From an uncultured Micrococcales bacterium (lineage in GTDB: Bacteria > Actinomycetota > Actinomycetes > S36-B12 > UBA10799), in assembly GCA_937952095.1 (NCBI GenBank), contig CALFYG010000150.1, forward strand, positions 1 through 6,645: DNA of 6,645 nt, given 5' to 3'. Both the position numbers and the translations under genes were made by a program. Positions 1-5,983 of the stretch are shown here, in pieces; within the stretch, counting starts at the first letter, position 1; each line of letters opens with the position of its first letter. The notes under the pieces are model-generated. The model was not told the origin of the DNA. It did not search any database and saw only the letters and a program-made list of their open reading frames with translations.

Positions 1-206
1 GGCTTGACGGCGTCGACCAGCAGCGCCATCTCGCCGCAGTGGCACTCCCACTCGACGGGAACCTCGGCCTCGACGGCGAACGGCATGTTGATCACGTGGC
101 CGGCGGGGCAGTTGTACGTCACGGTCATCCGCGGTGCGAATTCGACGTCCCGGTCGTTCTCCAGGCTCGTCGCACCGAGTCGGGTGCCGCGCAGTGCCTC
201 ACTCAT
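1..206 (-). CDS. rbpA: RNA polymerase-binding protein RbpA (N-terminal part, cut by window edge)
   Basis: The 68 visible residues begin MSEALRGTRLGATSLENDRD and continue with an APR motif, a hydrophobic strand and a small zinc-ribbon-like segment. This matches remembered Streptomyces and mycobacterial RbpA (LRGxRL, ETDR-like, LAPR, PFxxEAExPxxWEC). RbpA binds RNA polymerase and the principal sigma factors, stabilises the holoenzyme and promotes open-complex formation. Likely zinc ligands are C33, H37, C55 and C57. The last pair is spaced C-H-C, whereas the Streptomyces coelicolor protein, as I recall it, has a two-residue gap. The sigma-interacting C-terminal half lies outside the window. The ATG is preceded by a strong GGAAGG ribosome-binding site five bases upstream. 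A GGGAAT-N18-GTT promoter sits about 50 bases upstream, consistent with the known SigR control of Streptomyces rbpA. The upstream neighbour on the same strand is a GDPD gene, but the 257-bp gap argues for separate transcription. Confidence 0.93.
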   Translation of the reverse strand, partial: MSEALRGTRLGATSLENDRDVEFAPRMTVTYNCPAGHVINMPFAVEAEVPVEWECHCGEMALLVDAVK

Positions 207-211
207 GAATG

Positions 212-217
212 CCTTCC
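212..217 (-). promoter_or_regulatory. Ribosome-binding site of rbpA
   Basis: Read on the minus strand this is GGAAGG, inside a longer purine run GGAGAAGGAAGG, followed by CATTC and the ATG. It fixes the rbpA start and is the strongest Shine-Dalgarno sequence in the window. Confidence 0.8.
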
Positions 218-255
218 TTCTCCTCGCCGTGCACCGTCACTGCGGTGCTGCCTGG

Positions 256-285
256 CTCAACGCCACGCACATCCTGTTCATTCCC
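256..285 (-). promoter_or_regulatory. SigR/SigH-type ECF promoter of rbpA
   Basis: On the minus strand GGGAAT (285 to 280) is followed by exactly 18 bases and then GTTGAG (261 to 256). This equals the consensus of the oxidative/thiol-stress sigma factors SigR of Streptomyces and SigH of mycobacteria (GGGAAT-N18-GTT). Transcription would be expected to start near position 252, giving a leader of roughly 45 bases before the rbpA ATG. rbpA is an established SigR target in Streptomyces coelicolor, so motif, spacing and gene identity agree. No start site has been measured here. Confidence 0.78.
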
Positions 286-299
286 AGAAAGTGGGGCTT

Positions 300-315
300 T
301 CACACATCGGTGTGA
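300..315. promoter_or_regulatory. 16-bp inverted repeat upstream of the rbpA promoter, possible operator
   Basis: TCACAC-ATCG-GTGTGA is a perfect inverted repeat with 6-bp arms and a 4-bp centre. It ends 14 bp upstream of the -35 element of the SigR-type promoter, so its centre lies near -55 relative to the predicted start, a usual place for an activator site. The arms recall TGTGA/TCACA half-sites of the CRP/FNR family but in the reversed order (TCACA-N6-TGTGA), so I do not assign a regulator. Confidence 0.35.
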
Positions 316-463
316 TGCCGATCACCTCGCCGTTCCGGGCTGCCATGTCCACCATGGCGGCTGGGACACCCCTGCGGCACGCCCAGAGGACGCGTTTGAC
401 ACAGCGCTTACAAAGCTGCGACCGGGGGAAGGCGTGGTGTCACCTGGAAGGACTATAGCGGGA

Positions 464-1243
464 TCACCCTGCGTGCACACCCTGCTTGCGTTGATCCAGA
501 ACAGATCGCAGGACACTGGGCCGATCCGTCATGATCCCGTCAACTCCGAGATCGAACAGGCTGTGCATCTGGACGGGGGAGTCAATGGTCCACACGTGGA
601 CGGGCCAGCCGCGAGCATGAGCCGCTTCGATGAAAGGTTCCGTCACGATCCGGACGCGGGTCGTGTGAGGGGGGACCTGCACACATGCCGACCCGCGTGG
701 CAGCACCCGGCCCGAGACGGACAAGGCCCCGACGCGACTGTGCCCGACCAGAGCGGCGATCTCCGAGGGTGCCAAGCCGGTGCACACCGACTCTCCGAAG
801 ACCTCGCGGACGGCCAGCAACCTGTTGCGGGAGAAGGACGCGACGCAGACCCGTTCGAGGTGGTCTTCGCGGCGCAGCAGTCGCATTACCGGCACGACCG
901 CGTTGTCCTCCTTGATGTCGATGTTGAAGCGGATGCCCGGGAAGTGGTCGAGGACCTCCTGCAGCGAGTGGACGCGCTCGGCGTCGCCGATGCGGGCCTT
1001 CTTGACCTCGGAAAAGGTGAGGTCGCGGATCCTGCCCACGCGGTCGGTCACCCGTTGCAGGGTCTCGTCGTGGAACACCACCGGCACGCCGTCGGCTGTC
1101 GCCCGGATATCGGTCTCGATGTAGCGGTAGCCAAGGGAGACCGCATTTCGGAAGGCGCGCAGTGAGTTCTCAGGTGCTTCACCTGCCCCGCCCCGGTGGG
1201 CGAGGCCGAGGGGCGTGTCGACGTTGAGGTACGGGTGGCTCAC
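464..1243 (-). CDS. Glycerophosphodiester phosphodiesterase family protein
   Basis: This 259-residue protein hydrolyses glycerophosphodiesters to glycerol-3-phosphate and an alcohol, in phospholipid turnover and phosphate scavenging. It has the complete GDPD signature: AHRGG (catalytic H16), APENS (E25), YIETDIR (E43 and D45, metal ligands), VVFHDETL (catalytic H58), NIDIKED (D109, K111) and, near the end, HVWTID and LGVDGIMTDRP, which closes the TIM barrel. No signal peptide is visible, so a cytoplasmic enzyme is likely. An upstream ATG at 1276 is open in frame, but I chose the GTG at 1243. It overlaps the amidase stop codon as GTGA, leaves the usual short lead before the AHRG motif, and has no Shine-Dalgarno of its own, which fits translational coupling to the amidase. 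A GDPD gene close to rbpA also occurs in Streptomyces as I recall; this was not checked. Confidence 0.9.
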   Translation of the reverse strand: MSHPYLNVDTPLGLAHRGGAGEAPENSLRAFRNAVSLGYRYIETDIRATADGVPVVFHDETLQRVTDRVGRIRDLTFSEVKKARIGDAERVHSLQEVLDHFPGIRFNIDIKEDNAVVPVMRLLRREDHLERVCVASFSRNRLLAVREVFGESVCTGLAPSEIAALVGHSRVGALSVSGRVLPRGSACVQVPPHTTRVRIVTEPFIEAAHARGWPVHVWTIDSPVQMHSLFDLGVDGIMTDRPSVLRSVLDQRKQGVHAG

Positions 1244-2727
1244 AACGCGCCGGTGGTCGGCAACTGATCGACCCACGGCTGCTCTGCCTCGATCTGTGCG
1301 GCCAGTTGCAGCAGAAGCGCATCCTGGCCGAACGCCGCCGCGATCTGGACACCCACGGGAAGACCGTCGCGGGTGACGTGCATCGGGACGCTGGCCGCCG
1401 GCTGCCCGGTGAGGTTGTAGATCTGGGTCTGCGGGGTGGCTTCCAACGAGTCCGCCGCGAGGTCATCGAGGGTCTTGCGCAGCACGGGTCCCGGGCCGAC
1501 GCGCTGCAGCACGGACAAGGCGACCTGCTCGACCTGGCTGGGGGCGAGTTCGCCGATCCGCACCGGGGGAGCGGCTACCGTTGCGCTGAGGTGCACGTCG
1601 AACTCGGGACCGAAGATGTCCGCGAACTGCCGGCCTTTCTGCAGACCCCACTGGCGCGCCGCCGACATCTCTGCGGCCGACAGGGTGCCACCGACCTGCT
1701 TCAGGAACCACGTGGCGCGTTCGAAGTTGCGGGGATCCGGTTTGCGCCCGGTCACCTCCTGCGTCCAGTCGATCTCGTTGGCCACGTTGGCGGCCACGAT
1801 CGTCAGATAGGCCTTCGCGCCCTCCTGGGGGACGACGGGAAGGTCGTACTCGATCACGTCGTGGCCGAGCGCCGACAGCAGCGAGACGGCCTTGTCGACA
1901 GCCTCGACGGCATCCGGATGCATCTTGCGGCCGAAGATGCTGCGAGTGGAGTAGCCGATCCGCAGTTTCGGTGGTTTGCGCGCCGCGGCGACCTGGTAGG
2001 ACTTGGGGCCCTCCGGGGCGGCGTACGGCGCGCCAGGGTCGGAACCCCGGACCGCGTCGAGCGCTGCGGCGCTGTCCCGCACCGAGCGGGACATCAGCAG
2101 TCTGGAGACCATGCCGTCCCACGCCTCTGCCTCGTCCGGGCCCAACGGTACGAGGCCGCGGCTGGTCTTCAAGCCGAAGATCCCGCAGTGGGAGGCCGGG
2201 ATTCGCAGCGATCCGCCACCGTCGCCGCCGTGGGCCAGGGGCACGATGCCGGCGGCTACCGCGGCGGCCGAACCGCCACTGGACCCGCCCGGGGTGTGGT
2301 CCAGGTTCCACGGGTTGCGGGCAGGGCCACGAAGCTCCGGTTCGGAGACCCCCATGATCCCGAACTCCGGGCAGTTGGTCTTGCCGAAGATGTTCAGCCC
2401 GGCCATCTGGAAGCGCACCATGAGTTCGCTGCTGCGCTGCGGGATCCAGTCCTCGAGAGAACGGCTGGAGTACGTGCAGCGGTGCCCGGCAAGGTGACCG
2501 TCCATGTCCTTGATCAAGAACGGGACGCCGCCGAAGACACCCTTGAGGTCATCGGCCGCGGACAGTGCCTCCTCGTCCCAGGACTCCACCACGGCGTTGA
2601 TCGCGGGGTTGACCGCGTTCCGGCGGGCGATCGCCGCCTTCAGGACGTCGGTGGCGGTGACCTCTCCGGTCGCAATGAGTTTCGCTAGGCCCAAGCCGTC
2701 GTGACGGGCGTATTCGTCGTGCCGCAT
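1240..2727 (-). CDS. Amidase (amidase-signature family)
   Basis: This 495-residue protein is a Ser-cisSer-Lys amide hydrolase. The signature is intact: LIKDMDG (catalytic K73), GGSSGGSAAAVAAG (cis-Ser S149) and GGDGGGSLRIPAS (nucleophile S173, with the usual 24-residue gap from S149). KTSRG and GMVSRLLMSRSVRDSA follow, and the C-terminal part has NLTGQPAASVP and GLPVGVQIAA, both typical of the fold. Length is normal for stand-alone amidases. The substrate is not readable: the N-terminus (YARHDGLGLAKLIATGEV) looks like nylon-oligomer or general amide hydrolases rather than GatA, and no gatB or gatC is near. The frame is open upstream to 2922, but that extension would overlap the divergent gene, so I chose the ATG at 2727. 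No Shine-Dalgarno is present. A TAGGCT -10-like element ends 7 bases before the ATG, suggesting a leaderless mRNA. It forms an operon with the GDPD gene. Confidence 0.92.
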   Translation of the reverse strand: MRHDEYARHDGLGLAKLIATGEVTATDVLKAAIARRNAVNPAINAVVESWDEEALSAADDLKGVFGGVPFLIKDMDGHLAGHRCTYSSRSLEDWIPQRSSELMVRFQMAGLNIFGKTNCPEFGIMGVSEPELRGPARNPWNLDHTPGGSSGGSAAAVAAGIVPLAHGGDGGGSLRIPASHCGIFGLKTSRGLVPLGPDEAEAWDGMVSRLLMSRSVRDSAAALDAVRGSDPGAPYAAPEGPKSYQVAAARKPPKLRIGYSTRSIFGRKMHPDAVEAVDKAVSLLSALGHDVIEYDLPVVPQEGAKAYLTIVAANVANEIDWTQEVTGRKPDPRNFERATWFLKQVGGTLSAAEMSAARQWGLQKGRQFADIFGPEFDVHLSATVAAPPVRIGELAPSQVEQVALSVLQRVGPGPVLRKTLDDLAADSLEATPQTQIYNLTGQPAASVPMHVTRDGLPVGVQIAAAFGQDALLLQLAAQIEAEQPWVDQLPTTGAL

Positions 2728-2734
2728 GGTGGTC

Positions 2735-2740
2735 AGCCTA
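2735..2740 (-). promoter_or_regulatory. Candidate -10 element of a leaderless amidase promoter
   Basis: On the minus strand the sequence runs TAGGCT, then GACCACC, then the amidase ATG. TANNNT seven bases before a start codon with no Shine-Dalgarno is the usual actinobacterial leaderless layout. The same hexamer at the same distance precedes the VOC and PGPGW genes. No good -35 is visible. Confidence 0.55.
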
Positions 2741-2797
2741 GTCCCGGGGACCGGGCGGTTCGCAGGCGAAGCAGGTAGCGGTGAGGGTGCCGATGCG

Positions 2798-2803
2798 AAA
2801 GGA
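2798..2803 (+). promoter_or_regulatory. Ribosome-binding site deciding the start of the RibD-C gene
   Basis: AAAGGA followed by six bases (TCGAGC) and ATG. It favours the ATG at 2810 over the upstream ATG at 2726 and marks this gene as leadered, unlike its divergent amidase neighbour. Confidence 0.6.
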
Positions 2804-2809
2804 TCGAGC

Positions 2810-3370
2810 ATGGCTGGTCGACTGCTGTACTCGATGGGTGTTTCCGCGGATGGTTTCATTGCCGACCGCAACGGATGGTTCCAGTGGGCGGCGCCCGATG
2901 AGGAGTTGTTCGCCTTCCACACACAGCGCGTTCGCGAACTCGGCGGGTTCGTGTGCGGCCGGAAACTCTACGAGACGATGCAGGTGTGGGAGACGGAACC
3001 CGCTATGCGGCAGACGGAACTCGACGCCGAGTTCGCGGATCTGTGGTGCAGCCTACCCAAGGTCGTCTTCAGCCGGACGCTGACCGAGATCGAGGGTTCC
3101 AACGCCCGCCTTGCCCGTGCCTCGGTTGCCGAGGAAGTGGCAGCTGCATTGGCCGCGACTGACAAGGACGTGGAGATCGGTGGAGCCACCTTTGCGGCGG
3201 AGGTCATTGAGCAGGGACTCGTCGACGAGTTCCGTATGTTCCGTTATCCCATCATCGTCGGCGGTGGCACGCCGTTCTTGCCGCCGGTCGTTGAGGCGAT
3301 CCCGTTGGAACTGCTTGAGTCCAGAACGTTCGGCCCTGTGCTGTACGAGCGGTATGCCCGCGTGCAATGA
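2810..3370 (+). CDS. RibD C-terminal / dihydrofolate reductase-like family protein
   Basis: This 186-residue protein has the DHFR-like fold of the RibD C-terminal family (YyaP/YwjB-like oxidoreductases), which usually bind NADPH; true substrates are mostly unknown. Visible motifs are LLYSMGVSADGFIAD at the N-terminus, GFVCGRKLYETM (residues 46-57, the GRxTYE-type motif), PKVVFSRTL (83-91), and EIGGATFAAEVIEQGLVDEF (122-141), followed by RYPIIVGGGTPFLP. Length fits the family. The start at 2810 is chosen over an in-frame ATG at 2726 because AAAGGA sits 6 bases upstream and family similarity begins here. The gene is divergent from the amidase across 82 bp and convergent with the DinB gene. It is not a housekeeping DHFR (FolA) by motif pattern. 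Confidence 0.9.
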   Translation: MAGRLLYSMGVSADGFIADRNGWFQWAAPDEELFAFHTQRVRELGGFVCGRKLYETMQVWETEPAMRQTELDAEFADLWCSLPKVVFSRTLTEIEGSNARLARASVAEEVAAALAATDKDVEIGGATFAAEVIEQGLVDEFRMFRYPIIVGGGTPFLPPVVEAIPLELLESRTFGPVLYERYARVQ

Positions 3371-3438
3371 CCGATAATCGACATTATGACACTTTAGGTC
3401 TCAGGGCGGAGGCTGCACTCTGCCCCCATCTAGGAACC

Positions 3439-3482
3439 TTGTGAAGATCTGGGTCCTCAATCGACAGATCTTCACACGCTGA
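3439..3482 (+). repeat. Hairpin repeat, copy 1 (44 bp)
   Basis: Arms TGTGAAGATCTG (3440-3451) and CAGATCTTCACA (3465-3476) are perfectly complementary over 12 bp around a 13-base loop (GGTCCTCAATCGA). Conserved CGCTGA follows. Copy 2 lies at 5984-6027 in the same orientation with 40 of 44 bases identical, all four differences in the loop. Each arm also contains the palindrome AGATCT. The element lies 68 bp after the RibD-C stop and ends 3 bp before the DinB stop codon, so both genes transcribe into it and it could act as a two-way terminator. No T-run follows on either strand, so it is not a classical intrinsic terminator. Confidence 0.88.
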
Positions 3483-3485
3483 AGT

Positions 3486-4082
3486 TCAGCTGGGTGGATG
3501 CTCGTCGGAAACTTCTCGCGCGACGCGTTCCAGGCGTTCGCGGTACTCGGCCCACCACGCGGCATCCGCGTCCGGCATGTTGTCGGCTTCCGGCTTCCAG
3601 CCGACCTCACCGTCGATCAGTTCCCGCACGATGTCCATGTGGCCGGCATGTCGATGTGTCTCGGCGATCATGTGGACCAGGATCTGCTGCAGTGTGACGA
3701 CGCGTCGGCCCTCGGCCCACCACGGAACTTCGCCGATGGCCTCGAGTTCGAGTGCCTCGATCGTCGCGTCTGAGTGTCGCCAGACCCGGTGGTACAGGTC
3801 GACGATGGATGCGCGCGACTCGTCAGCGGTGGCCCACATGTCTGCATTCCGTTCGGCGTCGTCGGCGAACCATGGGAACACCTGTTCGAACGGACGCCCG
3901 AAGCAATCGCCGAGATAGCCGGCCTCCACGCTGGCGACATGCTTGACCACGCCCAGCAGATTTGTGCCCGTGGGCACGAGTGGCCGGCGTGCGTCGTACT
4001 CGGAGACCCCATCGAGTTTGGCCAGCAGAACCTCGCGGCCGGCCTGCAAGTACCGGTGCAGGATCGACTTCTGGTCCGTCAC
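3486..4082 (-). CDS. DinB family / DUF664 protein
   Basis: This 198-residue protein has a predicted four-helix DinB/YfiT-like fold, a metal-binding superfamily that includes mycothiol- and bacillithiol-dependent transferases and many proteins of unknown role. Recognisable blocks are ILHRYLQAGREVLLAKLDG (7-25), SEYDARRPLVPTGTNLLG (27-44), VKHVASVEAGYLGDCFGRPF (46-65) and HMIAETHRHAGHMDIVREL (137-155). H48 and the histidines at 137-148 are candidate metal ligands. A GTG at 4088 is possible, but I prefer the GTG at 4082. A GAGGGG Shine-Dalgarno (4093-4088) sits 5 bases before it and would run into the earlier GTG. The gene starts 9 bases after the VOC stop, so the two are almost certainly co-transcribed. 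The exact reaction is unknown. Confidence 0.87.
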   Translation of the reverse strand: MTDQKSILHRYLQAGREVLLAKLDGVSEYDARRPLVPTGTNLLGVVKHVASVEAGYLGDCFGRPFEQVFPWFADDAERNADMWATADESRASIVDLYHRVWRHSDATIEALELEAIGEVPWWAEGRRVVTLQQILVHMIAETHRHAGHMDIVRELIDGEVGWKPEADNMPDADAAWWAEYRERLERVAREVSDEHPPS

Positions 4083-4087
4083 AGCCA

Positions 4088-4093
4088 CCCCTC
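4088..4093 (-). promoter_or_regulatory. Ribosome-binding site of the DinB gene
   Basis: The minus strand reads GAGGGG, then TGGCT, then GTG. The site overlaps the VOC stop codon TGA and selects the second of two nearby GTG codons (4082) as the start. Confidence 0.6.
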
Positions 4094-4505
4094 AGGTCTG
4101 GGCTGCTTTGGGGAATCCCGGGAGCCAGGATCCGTACCGCAGCGAATTGCCATCGGGGTCCATGTAGGCCCCTTCGCACAACCCATACTCGGTGTCGACC
4201 GGTTCGATGAAGACGCCTTCGGCGCCCGAGTGCTGCCATTGATCATGCAGCGCTGGGGCGTTGTCGACGTAGAGGTAGATCTCGCTGGGGTTCGAGCGCT
4301 CGTCCACCTCCGCCACTTGGCACAGGTGGATCTGCAGGCCGTCACGGAACAGGAAGCCGTACAGGACCTCCGCCACGCCGCGACCCGCGACCACCTCGGC
4401 GCGCTGGTACGGCTTGGCCCGGAATCCGAGCAAGGCGTAGTTCTCCAAGGCGCTCAGGACATCGCGCACGGGCAGGACCGGCGCCATCGAGTTCAACTTC
4501 GCCAT
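4092..4505 (-). CDS. VOC family protein (glyoxalase / bleomycin-resistance fold)
   Basis: This 137-residue single-domain protein has the vicinal-oxygen-chelate pattern: MAPVLPVRDVLSALENYALLGF at the N-terminus, GLQIHL (H60) in the middle, EIYLYVDNAPALHDQW opening the second beta-alpha-beta-beta-beta unit, and GAYMDPDGNSLRYGS near the end. The DPDGN-L-x-x-G-S ending resembles bleomycin-resistance-type binding proteins. Only H60 looks like a possible metal ligand and a C-terminal glutamate ligand is not evident, so a binding or sequestering role is as likely as an enzyme. Function is not resolved. The ATG at 4505 is chosen because a TAGGCT -10-like element ends 7 bases upstream and family similarity starts here. 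A second in-frame ATG six codons later is possible. It heads a two-gene operon with DinB and is divergent from the M20 peptidase gene. Confidence 0.88.
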   Translation of the reverse strand: MAKLNSMAPVLPVRDVLSALENYALLGFRAKPYQRAEVVAGRGVAEVLYGFLFRDGLQIHLCQVAEVDERSNPSEIYLYVDNAPALHDQWQHSGAEGVFIEPVDTEYGLCEGAYMDPDGNSLRYGSWLPGFPKAAQT

Positions 4506-4512
4506 GCGTGGC

Positions 4513-4518
4513 AGCCTA
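4513..4518 (-). promoter_or_regulatory. Candidate -10 element of a leaderless VOC-DinB promoter
   Basis: The minus strand reads TAGGCT, then GCCACGC, then ATG of the VOC gene. The hexamer and the 7-base distance are identical to the amidase and PGPGW genes. There is no Shine-Dalgarno and no clear -35. Confidence 0.55.
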
Positions 4519-4572
4519 GCCAGAACCGGCCGCCGGGGCATGCTCGACGGGCGCTGGTCTTCGCGAGCGCCC

Positions 4573-4578
4573 TACTGT
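4573..4578 (+). promoter_or_regulatory. Candidate -10 element of a leaderless M20 peptidase promoter
   Basis: TACTGT is followed by GCAGAC and then ATG at 4585. It fits TANNNT, ends 6 bases before the start codon, and no Shine-Dalgarno is present. A recognisable -35 is lacking. Confidence 0.45.
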
Positions 4579-4584
4579 GCAGAC

Positions 4585-5943
4585 ATGACTGCTCTTGATG
4601 CGCAAAGCCTCGCCGCACGCGTCGACGAACTCATGCCGCAGGTCCGCGCCGACCTCGAACAACTCGTGGCCATCCCATCCATCAACTTCCCCGGGTACGA
4701 CCAGTCGGATGTCGAGCGTTGCGCCCATGCCTGCGCACAACTGCTCACCGATGCCGGTGCGACCCCGCAGTTGATCCCCAGCACCAGTGGCGTGCCGACC
4801 GTGCGCGCCGACGTCCCCGGCCCCGCGGGCTCCCCCACCGTCCTGCTGTACTCGCACTACGACGTCCAGCCTGCCGGCGACGCGAGCAAATGGGACTCAG
4901 CACCGTTCGTCGCCGAGGAACGGGATGGGCGCCTGTACGGCAGAGGCGCCGCAGACGACAAGTCCGGTGTCGTGACCCATATCGCAGTGCTGCGGGCCTT
5001 CAACGGCACTCCCCCGGTGTCGCTGCGCATCCTGCTCGAGGGTGAGGAGGAGTACGGCGGGGACTTCGAGGAATGGCCGACCACGCGCCCCGAGGTGTTC
5101 GACGGGATCGACGCTGCGGTGATCTGCGACATGGGCAACGTCGAGATCGGTCAGCCGACGTTCACGACGCAGTTGCGCGGCATCATCGAAGGCGTCGTGA
5201 CGGTGAAGACCCTCGCAGAGCCTCGGCACAGCGGTCAGTTCGGCGGACCCGCGCCCGATGCCCTCATGGTCCTCATCAAGTTGCTGGCCACCCTCATGGA
5301 CGACGAGGGGAATGCGACCATCGAGGGCATCACCGGCTCGGACTGGGACGGTGCCGACTTCCCCGAGCAGGCCTATCGCGAGCTCGCCGGCGTCCTGCCG
5401 GGTGTGCCGCTGATCGGCACAGGCATTATCGCCTCGCGGCTGTACTCGAAGCCCTCCGTCACGGTCGTAGGAATCGATGCTCCCGAAGTGGCGACCGCGC
5501 CGAACGCCATCATCCCCATGGCGCGCGCGAAGATCAGCGTCCGGATACCCGCCGGGGTCGACGCGGAGCGAGCCACGCAGCTGCTCGCCGACCATGTGCT
5601 CACCCACGTGCCGTTCGGGATCGCCGTCGAGTTCGAAGCGGGACCACCTGCCAACGGTTCAGCGGTCCCGGTCGGTGGGCCCGGTTTTGAGGCCTTCTCG
5701 GCAGCGATGCAGTTCGCCTACGGCACCCCGTCGACCCAGCAGGGCATGGGAGGAGCAGTGCCGTTCGTGGCCAATCTGCTGGAGGCGTTCCCGGACCTCG
5801 AGGTCCTCGGCGTCGGGGCTCAGGATCCCTTGGCCCGCATCCACGCCCCCAACGAGAGCATCCACCTCAAGGAGCTGCGGGATTCGATAGTGGCTGAAGC
5901 GGTGTTCCTGCTCAATCTGGCCAGCGGCTCACAGGCGCAGTAG
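4585..5943 (+). CDS. M20 family metallopeptidase (dipeptidase/carboxypeptidase type)
   Basis: This 452-residue protein is a di-zinc peptidase of the M20/ArgE-DapE-carnosinase superfamily, probably a cytoplasmic dipeptidase. Motifs in order are LLYSHYDVQP (H91 metal ligand, D93 catalytic-site aspartate), GRGAADDKSG (bridging D124), LLEGEEEYGG (E155 catalytic base and E156 metal ligand by alignment with carnosinase EGMEESG), ICDMGN (D182) and ARIHAPNES (H420). All expected ligands are present, so it should be active. The lid/dimerisation domain is inserted in the middle, with the AEPRHSGQFGG motif (H215) typical of the carnosinase-like group. The start at 4585 is chosen over an ATG at 4504, because a TACTGT promoter element lies between them and the M20 alignment begins here. 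Its substrate cannot be read from sequence. Confidence 0.93.
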   Translation: MTALDAQSLAARVDELMPQVRADLEQLVAIPSINFPGYDQSDVERCAHACAQLLTDAGATPQLIPSTSGVPTVRADVPGPAGSPTVLLYSHYDVQPAGDASKWDSAPFVAEERDGRLYGRGAADDKSGVVTHIAVLRAFNGTPPVSLRILLEGEEEYGGDFEEWPTTRPEVFDGIDAAVICDMGNVEIGQPTFTTQLRGIIEGVVTVKTLAEPRHSGQFGGPAPDALMVLIKLLATLMDDEGNATIEGITGSDWDGADFPEQAYRELAGVLPGVPLIGTGIIASRLYSKPSVTVVGIDAPEVATAPNAIIPMARAKISVRIPAGVDAERATQLLADHVLTHVPFGIAVEFEAGPPANGSAVPVGGPGFEAFSAAMQFAYGTPSTQQGMGGAVPFVANLLEAFPDLEVLGVGAQDPLARIHAPNESIHLKELRDSIVAEAVFLLNLASGSQAQ

Positions 5944-5983
5944 GTGGTCGCCGCCGGCCATTTCGGCGCGCTCTTTCAGGAAG

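Noticed and set aside
278..355. A 25-codon open frame on the minus strand upstream of rbpA, ending inside the -35 GGGAAT.
   Set aside because: It has no Shine-Dalgarno and no promoter at a suitable distance, and it would be transcribed only from far upstream. A frame this short is expected by chance.
341..385. Possible terminator stem (CTGGG/CCCAG) downstream of the GDPD gene.
   Set aside because: The stem is only 5 bp with a long loop and no T-run, so it is not convincing as a terminator.
396..415. TTGACA-like and partly palindromic sequence (TTTGACACAGCGCTTACAAA) in the rbpA upstream region.
   Set aside because: There is no -10 at the right distance on the plus strand, and the symmetry is imperfect beyond the central AGCGCT.
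452..457. TATAGT on the minus strand, a near-perfect -10, just after the GDPD stop.
   Set aside because: No -35 is found at 16-18 bases and it would give an rbpA leader of about 240 bases. It is possibly a second promoter but too weak to list.
209..1165. Long plus-strand open frame opposite the GDPD gene.
   Set aside because: It lacks any family motif, runs antisense to a clear GDPD enzyme and is the usual high-GC shadow frame.
1306..2688. A 460-codon plus-strand open frame opposite the amidase.
   Set aside because: It is an arginine- and glycine-rich translation without a recognisable domain. The opposite strand has an intact amidase signature with all catalytic residues.
3439..3482. Reading the hairpin repeats as an integron attC site or CRISPR repeats.
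   Set aside because: No GTTRRRY/RYYYAAC core sites are present. Only two copies exist, 2.5 kb apart with genes between them, and no cas or integrase gene is nearby.
3774..4598. Plus-strand open frame spanning the DinB and VOC genes.
   Set aside because: It crosses two well-supported minus-strand genes and their junction, and shows no family motifs.
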